Shown here: one piece after another, positions 36,897 through 49,588 of the stretch
Layout: each line of letters opens with the position of its first letter
Position numbering within the stretch: the first letter of the stretch is position 1
Assembly (NCBI RefSeq): GCF_024509145.1
Contig: NC_071580.1
Span: 23,240,501-23,304,500, forward strand
Origin: Vidua macroura
Lineage: Eukaryota > Chordata > Aves > Passeriformes > Viduidae
Direction: 5' to 3'
DNA: 64,000 nucleotides
Made by a program: the position numbers and the translations under genes
Notes under the pieces: model-generated
The model's database searches: none
What the model saw: the letters and a program-made list of their open reading frames with translations, nothing else
What the model was told of the DNA's origin: nothing

Positions 36897-39800
36897 GAGC
36901 AAGCACCTTGTCACTGCTGACTAATGACAAAGATTTGGCATTAACAAGCACAGTTGCATTAATGTCCAGTTTTGTAATAGAATTTTAAAAAACTCAAAGA
37001 AATTTAGTTGGTTTGTAGGCACAGACAGTTGTTTAACACAAAGTACAGCACCTTTTAATGCAGCATGGCCATAAATTTGCAATGTATTGGTTTGCAGCTG
37101 CTACATTTGTTCTGGCTAACACTGCTACAGTGTTTGCTTTGAGCTGAAGTTTCTCCTCTGTGGTCTGAATAGCAGCACAGGCATGCCTCACCTTGAGGAG
37201 ATGAAGATCCTTACTCTGGGAATAAGCAAGTTCAAAAAGAGTCCAAGGTGATCCAAAAGTGAGCCAACCCAGCAACCAAAACACATCAGGCAAAGGACAT
37301 GTGTGTAACCACCAGGGTAAGGACAAGGTACACAAGGGCTGAAGGGGAATCTGGGAGAGACAGATAATACACAGTCATTCTGTAAAATGCTTTTGTAACT
37401 TTTTTCATAACTTTTATTGGTTCCAAACAATGACAGGACTCACCTTGTAAAACTAATGTATAAAAACATAAGGCTTCATACAGCAGGAGAAAGAAATAGG
37501 TTGGAAAAGCTGATGCATTCAGACCCTTATATGAAGTATTCATGCAGACCGTGGTAACAGTGTTGTAGTTCCTTAATATCCATGAAGAATAGACCCTCTT
37601 AAGCATCCTGGAGAGATTCACTGAATGCCTTTGAGATTTCTGCAAAGAGGAATGAAATGCTGTGATTTCTCTCTCATATGAGCATTACAAAGCCCTTGTT
37701 CTGTGAGAAATGTGTCTCAACCAAAATGAGATTCTTTTAGGTTTTCTTCTAAATTGTGTAATATTAAATTTCATCTAGTCCTGTACCTTTTCCAACATTT
37801 TTCATGTGTTCTCAAAAATAACAAATCCACTGTGAATACTTTAAGTACTTGTCTATATTCCTTGAGTAAATTTTATTGGGACCTGATACTTTGAAAATAT
37901 TAGGTTCATTTAAATGATTTTTTAAAAATTATTCTAGACAGCTCTTATCTAAGTATTTCACGTGCTAATTGCTTTACTATATGATCTCAGTTTGCTAACA
38001 AGTTATATTAGAAAATCCTTTCCCTTGGCACTGCATACCCTCAGCTTTCTCTCTGGCTCAAATAATATACTCCTCAAATACAAGATTTCTCATTCACTGT
38101 CAATCTAACAGTTGCAGTTTTTGTAGTGTATGGTAGTTACAAATAGTTCTGAAGTCAAAGACAGTTTGAATGACTATAGAATGTAGATTCATATTACATG
38201 ATCAACGGAGTGACCTCATAAATGAATCAAATTAAATTCCTTGTATCTATAAGCAGGAAGTGGTAGAAGGGAATTTGTAATAATTTATCATCCATTTCTT
38301 TATCTGGGGTAAAGGTTTCTGATATTCAGTGTGATATACTCCTTATCCAGCTTTAGAGCAATGAACAAGCCTTAAAGCCTACCAGGGGTTTGTTCTTAGC
38401 AGATGTTGACCTTGAGAGCAAATCCCCATCCCTGGTCTGGTCTGGCTGCTGCCTCCAGTGTGCCTCCTTAACAGCCAAAACTCCTACTCAGTTGTGAAGA
38501 TTTGAAGATCATCAATTCTGCCTTTTTTCAGTAGAAGGTAGCAAAATAATTCTGCTGCTAGAAACAGAAGTCAAGGGTGGCCATTTCACTACAGGCAAAA
38601 AGTTGAATGAAGGATGAACAATAAGCCTCATGAAAATTAGAAAAGATAAGTACTGTAAATTCTATTTCTTAAGTCACTGGAATTATATGGGGCAGAAGAC
38701 AAAGTTGTCCAAGAAAAGTAGAAAAACACAGTTCACAAAAATGCAAGAAAAAGCAGTGTGTTCCTGAGAATGATATATGCACAAGGTGCTATTAACCTTA
38801 TTTTCATGTGAAAATGAAAGAGAGTCCAAGTATCAGCATGTGGTACACAAGACACACATTTTGTTTGTTTTCTTACTGTCCTACTTTTCCTTCCTAAAAA
38901 ATTCCCCATGTATTCACAAATGAGTTTCAAAAGTCAGACAAGCATCACAAGATCCATTATTTCTAATGATTAAATTCAAAAGCCTTTAAATTCCCCAAAA
39001 TTAAATATGCACAGTAAAAAAAAAAAGCATTATCATTGCTTAAACTGGAAAGACAAAGGGAATAAATAACATCCATTAAAGATTCACGTTATGCTATGGA
39101 AAGCTATTCACCACACAAATTTAGTACTTCTGCATGAAAATCCAATTGACACAATAGCTTATAACCATTCCAAAGAACCTATTATGGCCCATCATGTAAA
39201 TGGTTATACATAATGACACAGCCATTATGGCCTGTAGGGCTCTGGATCAGTGAGCAGAACAGACTTTGAGCAAACAGGCTCAAAGGAGCTGTTACAATAA
39301 ACTATGCTAAGACTGGTCTAACCAACTCCCAGTTACACATTAACCCACTAACACAACTTGATTTGCTAAATTTTGGAAAATTAAGTTTGTTACAGTATAG
39401 AAACCAACGCTAAAAGTCAGTGTTCTTGAATATGTACAGTACAGATGTCACTGTCCTTTACTGTTTCAAGAAAGATAATAAGTTGTTTCAGATGTAAGTT
39501 GCAGATAACTCTTAGAAGGTAGATTTCCTTCTTTCCCCTATCAAGTAGGGCATTTAGATGGCAATGGAAATAGGGTGACTACCAGCTCTGTTAAACTGGA
39601 TGTCTGTGTCTCACCTTCAGCACAGAACAAATCCATTTGGGGAAAATCACATCATATTAATACTGCCCATGAAATCATGGACCTCCTAATACCTTCCTTA
39701 AGGCAAACAATAAAACTCAGACATATTTATTATTAATATATGATTTTTCTATTGCAACTTTCATTTCTGAAGCTCTGCTTTAGCTTTGCTGCAAGGTAGT

Positions 39801-42578
39801 GATATTCTACTCACTTTGTGGATGGCAAACATGGCAAAACAGTCCAAACAAAAGGGCAGCAAAGCTGAAATCTGAATTCTGAGAGTGCCAAGCTCTTTGT
39901 CTTGTGCTAGTTAGCAAGGTATTAGTGATGTTTCAGTTAATGTTCAGTTCATGCCAAGATGTCTGTGCAGCCTTTCCTTGACAACATACTTTTCTTTCAA
40001 ACAAGTCTGTAGATAGGAGTAAAGGTTTTAAAAGAATCTTGAATTTTCAAACCTATTAAACAATTACAGTGTTGTCTGATTTTGAGAAGCTTATTTTGAA
40101 ATATTTAGAGTGACCTCATATCACACCTGCATTCTAAAACTTTTGCTAGATTTTTACAGAAATCTAAATGTCAGCTCTTCGTATAGTAAAGCTGAATTAT
40201 TCCTACGATACTCATAGTTTTAAAAAATCATTTCCCAGACAGCAACTTTTCCCACTTTTTTCAAGGACATGTGAGTTTTTGTTGATGGTCTGTAGCTCTC
40301 CAGATACTCACCCATCTGGTGTCCCTTTTAGTTTATTTCTCTGTAGATGGGTAAGACTGCAATTTGGATCAGGTGGATAAAACCCCTATGCAGCCCCTGG
40401 CCACCCACGGGAATGGCAGTCTTCTATACCCAGCAGTGCCAAGAGATGCCATTTGTATGCACAGCTCTGTGCAACAACCAATTCCCACTTCACTAAACCG
40501 TGACTCAGATCACCAAGAGAATGTTATCAATATCACCGAGAGATCAGAATCATTCCAAAGTCACAAGCTTTAGAATTTTTGTTAATTATTGTGGGGCTGC
40601 TGGAACCTTGCATTTCTTTTTGAACAAATTGCACGTCAAACATCTCTATCTCAGCTCTATGCTTTTTTTTCTCCAGGCTTGCCTCTTTATTTTTGTGGGA
40701 GAAAAAAAAGATATGTTAAGTTCTTTGCATGCACTAGGCAGGCACTGAACTGAGCACAGCTGAATCCCCTAGTGACTGGATGTCTACAAGCCCAATTTAC
40801 TCCTTTCCATAAGCAGGTAAGGCAAAGAATGGAACAATTTTCCTTTTCTACTGCTTGCTGCTCATTTCCAGCAATGGGTAGGGAGGTATCACCATCTCTC
40901 ACTCCAAGCAGACTTGTCTCAGCTGTATGCCCAGAAATTGAAGTTTTGAGATGTTTATAAATAAGTAAAAACCTGCCTGTATTTAATGCAATGTGATATT
41001 TGCATAATTACTTTTCAAGGTAATGAGTATAACAGAAGCCAAACCACAGAAGGTTGAATATTTTTAGAGCAGCCTGTGCCAGCAAATAAACACAGAACTC
41101 TTATATCAAATTGCAGAGAAGTTTAAAACCAACATAATTTATTTAGGGAACAATAAGTAGCTATTTGTGCTGGGCAGGTGGCCAAGGTGAACAAATGAAA
41201 GACATACATGTAATTGATTATTAGATGAGCCATTGTTTCATTTCCCACCATTTGTCTCTTGGAATATCTGTAACAAACCCTGCTGAACAAAAACATTACG
41301 GAATAAAGGTAGCTGTCAAACTACCTCCTTCAAAGCCAAGAAAACAGTTGGGCTGAAGCAAATAATGAAAATTTCAAAGAAAACATTCTGAGATGGTGGT
41401 TCCTATCTTTGTTAAGTGATGAAATCAAGACCAACTAGAAACAGTTTTTTTAAGTCACAGCATTTTAAGAAAATAAAGCAGAGCAATAAATACATAAAAC
41501 CAGCCTGTTGAAACTGTTCTGTTTTGGATTGTAACACTATGGTCTAATGCTGCTGAGGAATATATTCTGAAAATTAGGAGGTTCTGCAAACATAATTAGA
41601 AGAGAGAACAAAAATGAAAAAAGAACTAATAAAGTGGTTTGAAAAATCACAACTTTTAGCCCCCCGATGTGTCTTAAGTTAAAAGCATCTGGATAATGTA
41701 CTTTGAAAATAAATAGAAAAAAAAAAAAGGACTAGATATTCACAAATAAAAATTAAAAAAAATATTACATGAAACGTGTTCATAAATGTAAGGTGTTGGC
41801 TACTTGCTCCTGCCCAGAATCAGAAGTAGAACTGTAACAAAATTCAGAATGGTAAAGTCTAGATAGTAAAAGACAAACAAAATTACTGGAGATCAGAGAG
41901 GATTCATTTACACAGAAAAAATAACATGAACTTCTCTGTTGTGTCATTGAAGACCTCCAGCTCTCACTAACATTTACAGGAAAGTTAATGTATGTAAGAG
42001 AATGAAGTTCTCAATATCGATCCAAGTGACAGCAAAGCAAGGATAAAGCAACAGCCTGCCTGAAAGGTGTTAACATCTGAGAACAGGGAGAAAACTTCCC
42101 AGGTACCAGGACAGAACAATGTTCAGAAATTACTGCTTTCACTTAAGCAGCTGGTGTTATACAAAATTTAAATCAACGGTGAATATGTTACATATTGCAA
42201 ATTCTTTTCATGGGAAAAACTGATTCCAACGCTGTCCAATATTAGAGAGTGCACAGGACAACAATTGCCCATCTCATCCAGTAAAGATGGGCAACTTCAG
42301 GAAGAGAAGGAGAACTTTATCTTTAAAATATCATTTACTAGGTTGTGCATGTCACAGGAAGGTCACCTACCAGCTTGAAGCTCTTGTGCAAGCCAGTGAC
42401 TCAACAAGAGAAATGACCAGAGTAGTTTGACCAGCCCAGCTACCACACCCATACACACCACCTGTAGCTCAAGTACCCAGGAAATTTTTTTGCTTCTGTT
42501 TCCTGGCACGAGTTCTTGCTTCATAAAATGGGAATATTTTGCTTTCTTGGCAGCACAGAATATGTATTTTACTAATTT

Positions 42579-42654
42579 CTTTTCTAGATTAAAAAAAAAA
42601 TAGTAAAAATAATTATAAAAATAATATAATAAAATAATAATTACTTTTCTAGAT
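42579..42654. repeat. AT-only segment between 11-bp direct repeats
   Basis: CTTTTCTAGAT occurs at 42579-42589 and again at 42644-42654. The 54 bases between are A and T except for one G near 42603, in ATA/AAT-like units after a run of A. The layout is that of a small insertion with a target-site duplication, or of slippage repair. Confidence 0.8.
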
Positions 42655-44205
42655 AAAAAGTGCTTCAAAAATTCATAGGAAAATTTGGTTCCTTCCCCTG
42701 CATTTCTTTTGCCATACATAGGTTAAACAACACTTCAGAGAGAAATCTCAATTGTCAAGAGCTCTTACAGTCATGCATCAATATCTTTAATAGAGTTCAT
42801 TGCATTTTTTCCCTCTTCTTCACAGTAATAACTAAGACAGACTCTATAAATTCTAGAATTTTTTTCTGCAAATAAAAACCTCCTTGACGTGGCCTTGCAT
42901 TTATTAATGTGTTAGTTACCATGAGATTCTTGCATTGCTTTCTTTTAGCAGCTCATGGCAGGAAACAGATCATAGTAAATCTAAGATCAAGCCATTAATT
43001 CTACTGTAACTCAAATGCAATACAAATATCTCACAAGACTCATAAGCTGAAGGGCAAAAGGTTTCAACTTTTTTTTTTAATTAATTAAAAACAGACCCTC
43101 AAAGCTTGCATTCTCCAAAGCATTTAGACACATCAATGACTTCCCTAGGATTATCTCACCCCAGCAAATACTCTGAGCAGAAATGACATTGTATTTTCTG
43201 TCAATTTCACCTTTTGAAATGCTCAGTTTTCATCAGAAAGCCTGCACAGAAACTATTATTTCTTCATTTTAACGTTACCAAATATATACCTGATTTGCAC
43301 AGACAGCTCTGAATGGGTTAACTCTTGTTCTCCCAACAGTTTATCTGAAGGTGAGAAGCCACAGTGAGGTAGTTAGAAAACCCAACCATCCAGAAACCAA
43401 CTTTTCAAAGCAGTTTTTGAATGTCATGAGACAATACAAACTAATGATGCAGAACCCAGTGCTCCAAGAACTCTTCTTAGGCTAAAGAAGCAGTGGGATT
43501 TTGTCATGGATTCTCAGTGCGCAGCAGGTGAGCTGGACAGTCACATTCAGGCAGTGTTACAACTCCCAGTGACGTGGATGATTCTAAAATGTAAAACAGT
43601 GAGGTGGGATGGAAGCTTTGCCCAGTGTCCTACCCACAGTCTCCAACCAAGAACAGCAGCTGACTGTCTGAACAGGGATATTTTCCAAGCTGTCAGATGG
43701 TATGGCTTAAGGGTTCTGTCAGCCACAGAGAGCCTCTCGATATCCAACAGCTCACAAGTGTTTTCTTTGAATTTGTGTGCTGCCCTTTTGAGAGCCTGAC
43801 AACTTTTTGCCTGTATTATAACCCCTGTGACAGGAGTTTCACCCTCTTTAGCAGTAAAATCAAACTTGAGTTTAGAAGTTCATTGTACCCATCTGATATT
43901 TAAAATTTCTTTCTACGAGACAAAGCCTCTCTTATTGCCTAACTTCTTTATGAATGTCTGCAATCGTGAAAGAAAGTATTTCCAATGAGTAACTCAAATG
44001 GAACTAAAATAAGACATCTGCAAAGGGACTTTCTATCAGAAGTGCCAAATAAATGTAGGTGAATCTTGTTAAAAACTAATCAGGATGATATTTAGAAATC
44101 TGAAATGGAAAAGGTAATAATCATTGTAAGATCTAAGTTTTTCCCTTATTCACCAAGTTGGTATGTATTTATATGTGCTTGGGTGATCTTCTTTTAAAAT
44201 AATAG

Positions 44206-44626
44206 TGAAGAGGGTCCCACGGAGAGCCAGCCAGAGTAATGACACTCAAACCAATATGGCTAGATGTCATCCTCCTTTATTGTCTAATTTATTACTTTTT
44301 TATACCTTTATTGCCTTACATAATACAATAGCTAATTAACATTCATTGGTTAAAGTAATATGATTACATATACAAGTCACTTATTGATTGGCTGTTACAC
44401 TACAAGGTCTGCTCAGGTTATGGTATGTGACAGTTTTTCATAGACTACTCAGCGTCCAGCACTGACTATTGTGTTTGTACAAAGCTTATTGTCTTTTCAA
44501 GGATGTCCTAAATGCTTTAAAGTAACTAAAGTAACTCTGTAATCTGCAGGCCAGGGTTGTCCAGTTCCTGCAAAGGCATAGCATTAAGGATAGCATGTCC
44601 CTGTTCCATGAGAAAATCCTCTACAC
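44206..44626 (-). mobile_element. Solo LTR, minus strand, 5-bp duplication
   Basis: A 421-bp unit. On the minus strand it starts TGTGTAGAGG (right end) and finishes GGGACCCTCTTCA (left end). AATAG flanks it exactly (44201-44205 and 44627-44631), and the match does not extend to 6 bp. Minus-strand TATAAAA (complement of 44298-44304) and AATAAA (complement of 44276-44281) sit close together before the end. A 5-bp duplication is typical of ERVL-type elements, so this differs in class from the 6-bp LTRs nearby; the class is inferred. No coding interior remains. Confidence 0.87.
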
Positions 44627-44631
44627 AATAG

Positions 44632-47600
44632 CTTTTGCATAACTTTCTTTTGGGCAGTTATACCTTCCTATTTTTTTTCCAAGATTTATTCAGAAGTAGA
44701 CAAATGGTCAAAAGAATGCTTTCTATAATTATTTGGAAAACTCTGCCGTACAAGTTATCTCTACCTGCTACATTTAAAAAAAAATAATCTTAGGGAATGA
44801 TATTTATCATTCTTGTTGTTACTGGTGGAAATATATCTGGAGAACAAATCATGGGGCAACATCTCTGAGTCAAGCAGAATCAAGCTCTGCATTTTCTGCA
44901 CATCCATGAACTGACCCTAAAGAAAACCATATTAGGATTTTAGAAGTGGATAAGGTCATCACAGTGTAGAGAAATTTGGTTAAAATGCTGGTGATCTTAT
45001 CTTGTACAGATCCTTTCTCATCAAATAGTTAGCCAGTGAATTACTCACTGAAGAATGAATTTCAAACAAGCCCTCATTCAAGTCCCAGTTTTGCTACAAA
45101 ACTAGAAATCAAATAATCACAAGCTTATCCAGCCAAACATCCATCTGACTCCATTAAACACATTAAAAGTAGATAAAACAATAAAAAAGCCCTCTCAGCT
45201 GAGTTTATTCTTAATTAAACACAACAAACCAACTGTGCTGTGCACCTCAAGAAACATCAGGGGCTACAGAAAGTTCCAGATTAGATTACTGTGTATCATC
45301 CACAAACTCAACAGGAATTTTGCTCAGGTACAGGCATGTAGGCATGTTTTATGTTCCACGTGCAGTTTCTTTAGAGGGTTAATCAGAAAATTCTGCTCAC
45401 AGTTTTCTTCTTTGTTTGTCCTCTCAAACTCAAAGCACTTCTTCTCCCTATGGAAATGTATTTGACAAGCAGAGGCACCTGTGGTATTTAACGTGGCACC
45501 TGAAAATGCTCTTCTGAGGACAACATTATGGGGCTTTGGTGAGAAAACATTATGGGGCTTTGGTGTACCGAGCACCACAGGATTTAGAGCCTTTGAGACA
45601 CACAGCCATTAGAGACACCCCAATAATATAGCACTGGAAGTGGGCTAATAAAACAGCCTATTCAATGGGATAATCTAAACTCAGTGTGGTGTTAATGCAG
45701 CAATTAACATTTTATTAACCTCAGAAGTGACAGAGTTTGCTTGTGTCTGCTCAGACCAGAGCCCTCTGGAATCTCTTGGAACCTGTTGGAGGATTGAGAC
45801 AACCAACACATAAACACTGGAAAACTGTGAGCTCATCTACTCAGCCAAGGGAAAGTTTACTCAATTCTTATTTCCCAGACACAGACGGGGAGAAGAGGGC
45901 AGAAAAGAAAGGAAAAACAGAATACTGCTACTACAGTTGGATTTCAGAGTGCTTTAACCTCTGCAGTACTCCAGTGTCCTTTTCACAGTGTGGAAGGAGG
46001 GAAGGTGATGGCCCTTCTTTCTTTCACACATACCAGAAAGTCTCACAATTCATGATCTCAGTGCTGCAGAAGGAAGAAATTTTGCTAAGCTTTACAGTGC
46101 AATTACAAACAAATAAGAAGGTTTCTGCATCATTCATTGTCTCTATCTGCACAAGGGCCAGAGCTAACCTGAACCTTTAAAATTTGGAAAAGATACATTG
46201 CCTCTGGCAAGGCCATACAACTTGTACACTCAACGTTTCACTCACACCTATTTGTCAATTAATTTAATGCATCAGGGAAACCACCCTACCTCACATCTTT
46301 TATACTGTGATAGTATTGTTAGAGAATCACATTTCCATTATTTCAATTTCCCTCCCTGGATAGATGGAAATGGAAAGCTGAGGACACTTCCTCAGTGTTT
46401 CAGTGAGAAGCATTTTCAGGATAGTCCTTGAGCAATCTTAACCATTACTTATCTGATCAAAACCCCACAAGTAAGCTTTGCACAAAGGGCAGGAGCGAAC
46501 TAAAGATAAAGCCTAAAACATTCATTTCATCACCATGAAAAGCAAATCATAGCCAGCTATATCATTAGTCCAATTTCAAATGCAAACCTTGATACTCAAA
46601 AAAGAACAATGATTCTTATTTCAAGGGCTTTTTTCTCACCTCCTGCCAATGTGACACTTGGCAGCATGACATTGATTAGAGGAACAGAAAGTGCCAGAGA
46701 TATTGAAAGGGAATGGATGACAATTTCATGGTAATTGAAAATTAATTATATTTATCTAGGAAATAATCACTACATGTTCGATGTTTAATTTCACAAAAGA
46801 GGAAAGGAAAACCTGCCCTTCATTTTTGTTATCATAAAGCCTGATTAAACCCTTATAAAAATATATCTATGTTCTCCTGACTGCTTGATTCAGTCCTCTC
46901 CCTCAGGTTTCTCCTGCACATTACACAGCACAGTTTGAACTGACTGCTCTGGACTGGGTTCTGCCCAGCAAAGGGCACACAGATAACAGATGTTCCAGCA
47001 ATGTATTGTTCCATTTATTATAATTTCACTTATCACAGGGTCTGTATGTGTTACCCAGAGCACGTATGAGTTTACGAAAACCCTGTGTATTTCTTTTCAA
47101 GAGGCAGGTATAGCCTACTTTCTGTCATTACTTTGTACTTTTGAAGATATATAACTTCAGCTAGAAAATCTCCCTGAGAACACATTGCTTGGCTCAGTTT
47201 TATTGGCTAGCCAGGCTTGATAAAGAATATATTTTAATAGGCTACTGTCTGCAACCTTCTTGTTATAGCCTCTTTTCCAGGATGTGTGATATGTGGCAAC
47301 TTTGTTAAATGCATATAGGACTAATCTACCATGCAACATTATTGTGGGCTGTCACACAATGGAATTCAAATTATGCTATTCCTCTCTCAAAAAAAATTGC
47401 CACGACTTCAAGGAGGAAAGTATTTCTGAGAGTTAGGATGTATTATGACGTATTTGAACCTAAGTTTAAATCCTTACATTAAAACCAAATTAATTTTGTG
47501 TCATCGGGAACACCCAGAGGAACAAGGATAAAGGAATAGAAATTTCTATGCACTTTCTTTCTCCTACAGCTACTGAGAATGAGGATGTCCATCAAAGTGT
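44632..47600. other. AT-rich unique DNA, no gene seen
   Basis: The frame at 45737-46180 (147 codons, plus) is the longest one outside any recognised repeat. Its peptide has no domain, signal peptide or repeat, and no exon-like context, so I do not call it a gene. A 20-base direct repeat lies at 45522-45565. No repeat family was recognised. Confidence 0.55.
45522..45565 (+). repeat. 20-base tandem repeat, two copies
   Basis: AACATTATGGGGCTTTGGTG at 45522-45541 and again, identical, at 45546-45565, a period of 24 bases. It is a recent local duplication, since no base differs. Confidence 0.95.
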
Positions 47601-47850
47601 AGAATCACAGAATGCTTTGGATTGGAAGGACCTTAAAGCCCATCTCATTCCAAGCCCCTGCAATGGGCAGGGACACCTTCCACTGTCCCAGGCTTCTCAG
47701 AGCTCTGTCCAGCCTGGCCTTGAGCACTCCCAGCAATGGGGCAGCCTCAGCTTCTCTGGGCACTCTGTGCCAGGCCCTCACCACCCTTGCAGGGAACAAT
47801 TGCTTCCTAAAATCTTATTGGAACCATCTATCATGTTAAAGCCACCTGTG
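47601..47850 (-). mobile_element. CR1 LINE, 3' fragment
   Basis: A minus-strand CR1 3' end. The plus strand starts AGAATCACAGAATGCTTTGG (reversed tail) and follows the CR1 pattern through GGGCAGGGACACCTTCCACT and CTTCTCTGGGCA to about AAAGCCACCTGTGTC, after which the match fades. About 250 bp is kept. Three overlapping open frames on both strands (47548-47934) result from the GC-rich repeat. It is somewhat shorter than the copy at 7.3 kb. Confidence 0.92.
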
Positions 47851-48812
47851 TCTCTAGGTTTCCTGTTAGATAACCCTGTCACAGGCAGTGACCTAGTACT
47901 TTCAAACTCCATTTCACAACATTTAATTCCTTGAAATTACACATAGGTTTCTGGTAGGCTTTTTCTTTCCAGCTTATAGAATAGATTTTCCAAGAGTTTT
48001 GAAAAATATTTCTTTAACAGCTCTATTTCTTTCCTTCATAGATACTAACTAATTTTGCACTGCCTTGCAAGCATGAAGATTTAATTGCAGAAACATCAAC
48101 TGGTCAATAATCAAGCACAGAGAATCTGCAGGGGGTAGGTGCTGTGGATGAACAACATGTTGAAAACAGTTTTTCAGAAGGAAAAAAGGAAGTGTAAACG
48201 TCAATACAGCTCTTTGCACTGACATTTCATTTCCTCATTCCATTTAACTATAAGATAAAAACAGGATTTATGTTGTGAGACTTGAAGTTAAAGCCAAGGA
48301 CCATACTAAGCCAAAATTCTGAAGCAAATTTAAAGATCTGGTACAAAGAAAACAAAGTGTATATAAAAAAGTAAAAACTACAGCAGGCCAGAAGGGTACT
48401 TAAACCAAACAAATAAGCCATCCTGGGAAAACACATTTTTAAACATTATCTGGCTGTTTATATCTACAATGTACTAACAGAGAGTTGGGCAAGACTCTTT
48501 CCCTTAGAAGCTCCTCCTCACTGCATGCAGTAAAGTCCATTTACAGCAGCACAGACATGAGCTCAGTTTTCCCTGAGAAGACAACAGGCCACAGGTTAGG
48601 AAAATGCCTGTCCTTATAGATCAATGAATAACAGCAATTTGATCATCCTCACAAGCTGCAATAGAAATTAACACTTAGAAACACGTGCAATTAATTTTCA
48701 TTACCTTCTTCCATTATCATCAGTTCTCAAAAATCATCTTTTACAAAGAACTTCAAAAGAATTTTCCACTCAAAGTAACATTGCCATTCTTAGAGGAAAA
48801 AAAGTAATGGGT
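47851..48812. other. AT-rich unique DNA, nothing seen
   Basis: About 960 bases between a CR1 fragment and a solo LTR. No gene, repeat family or unusual structure was noticed. Confidence 0.6.
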
Positions 48813-48818
48813 ACATAG

Positions 48819-49464
48819 TGTGGGAGACGGCCATGGGGAAGACAGGGCCATGGGGAAATGATGGGAAATTATGGTTCCTTGGGAAAGCACCATCATTTAA
48901 CACAGAGGCTGGTGCAACTTCACACGATTCCTCGCTTTTTCAGGCAAAGGGATGGTTGTCAGTCACCAGTCGCTCACTCCCGGGTTCTAGAAAATACTGC
49001 ATCCCCTGTTCCCCCTTTAGTCCTCCCTGGAAAACCACTCTCTCCTTGCTTCCCCATGGGTACAGGTCAAGTTACCCCACTCCAACTCCTCCCCTGACTA
49101 TTCTCCCCAGTAGATGATTTGTATCCTGACCCTTTCCACCTCCCCTCACTGATACACCCTGACCCCTGCCCTGGTCCTGGCTCTTTGCCACCGGTTCCCT
49201 TCAGCAGAGCTTGTGGTCCTGTTTCCACCCTGCCTCCTTGGATTCTACCCACTCCTACCCTGCCTGGACCCTCGAATTTCTCCTTAATAAACCCTGCTGG
49301 ATTTTACCAAGAGCCATTATTCTGGTGAGGCTTTTATTGCACCACCCAGGCTCGGGTGTCTGGTGGGCTGGGGGAGTTGCCAACACAGGCTGGAGTGGAG
49401 ACGCTCTCGGTGCCGCAGGCACCCCGACAGCACCTGCAGGGGAAGCTATCTAAGGCCACCTGCA
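48819..49464 (+). mobile_element. Solo LTR, 646 bp
   Basis: The unit starts TGTGGGAGACGG and ends GGCCACCTGCA. An exact 6-bp duplication, ACATAG, flanks it (48813-48818 and 49465-49470). AATAAA at 49286-49291 leaves a tail of about 170 bases. The body is C-rich and much higher in GC than the flanks, which explains the several short open frames on both strands (48818-49453). There is no coding interior. Inferred class is ERVK type from the 6-bp duplication. Confidence 0.9.
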
Positions 49465-49588
49465 ACATAGTATTGTAATAAACAAATTATCTGTACCTTC
49501 TAAATTAGGGCAGTTCCTTGAAAAGTTTTTTTGGCAAAAGCTGCAGTTGTGATTAGTCCAAAGATAGAACTTTCTGATACCACACGGA

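Larger units (their letters stand above)
36124..44205. other. AT-rich unique DNA, no gene seen
   Basis: No gene recognised. It contains a perfect hairpin at 36872-36896, A-rich stretches near 39017 and 41718-41765, and an AT-only segment bracketed by an 11-bp duplication at 42579-42654. A minus-strand frame at 37033-37335 (100 codons) has a splice-like stretch but matches no protein I know. The frame at 43506-43799 (97 codons) has no domain. Confidence 0.55.

Noticed and set aside
45737..46180. 147-codon frame in unique DNA
   Set aside because: It has no domain, signal or repeat, and nothing around it supports a gene. One frame of this length is expected by chance in 64 kb.
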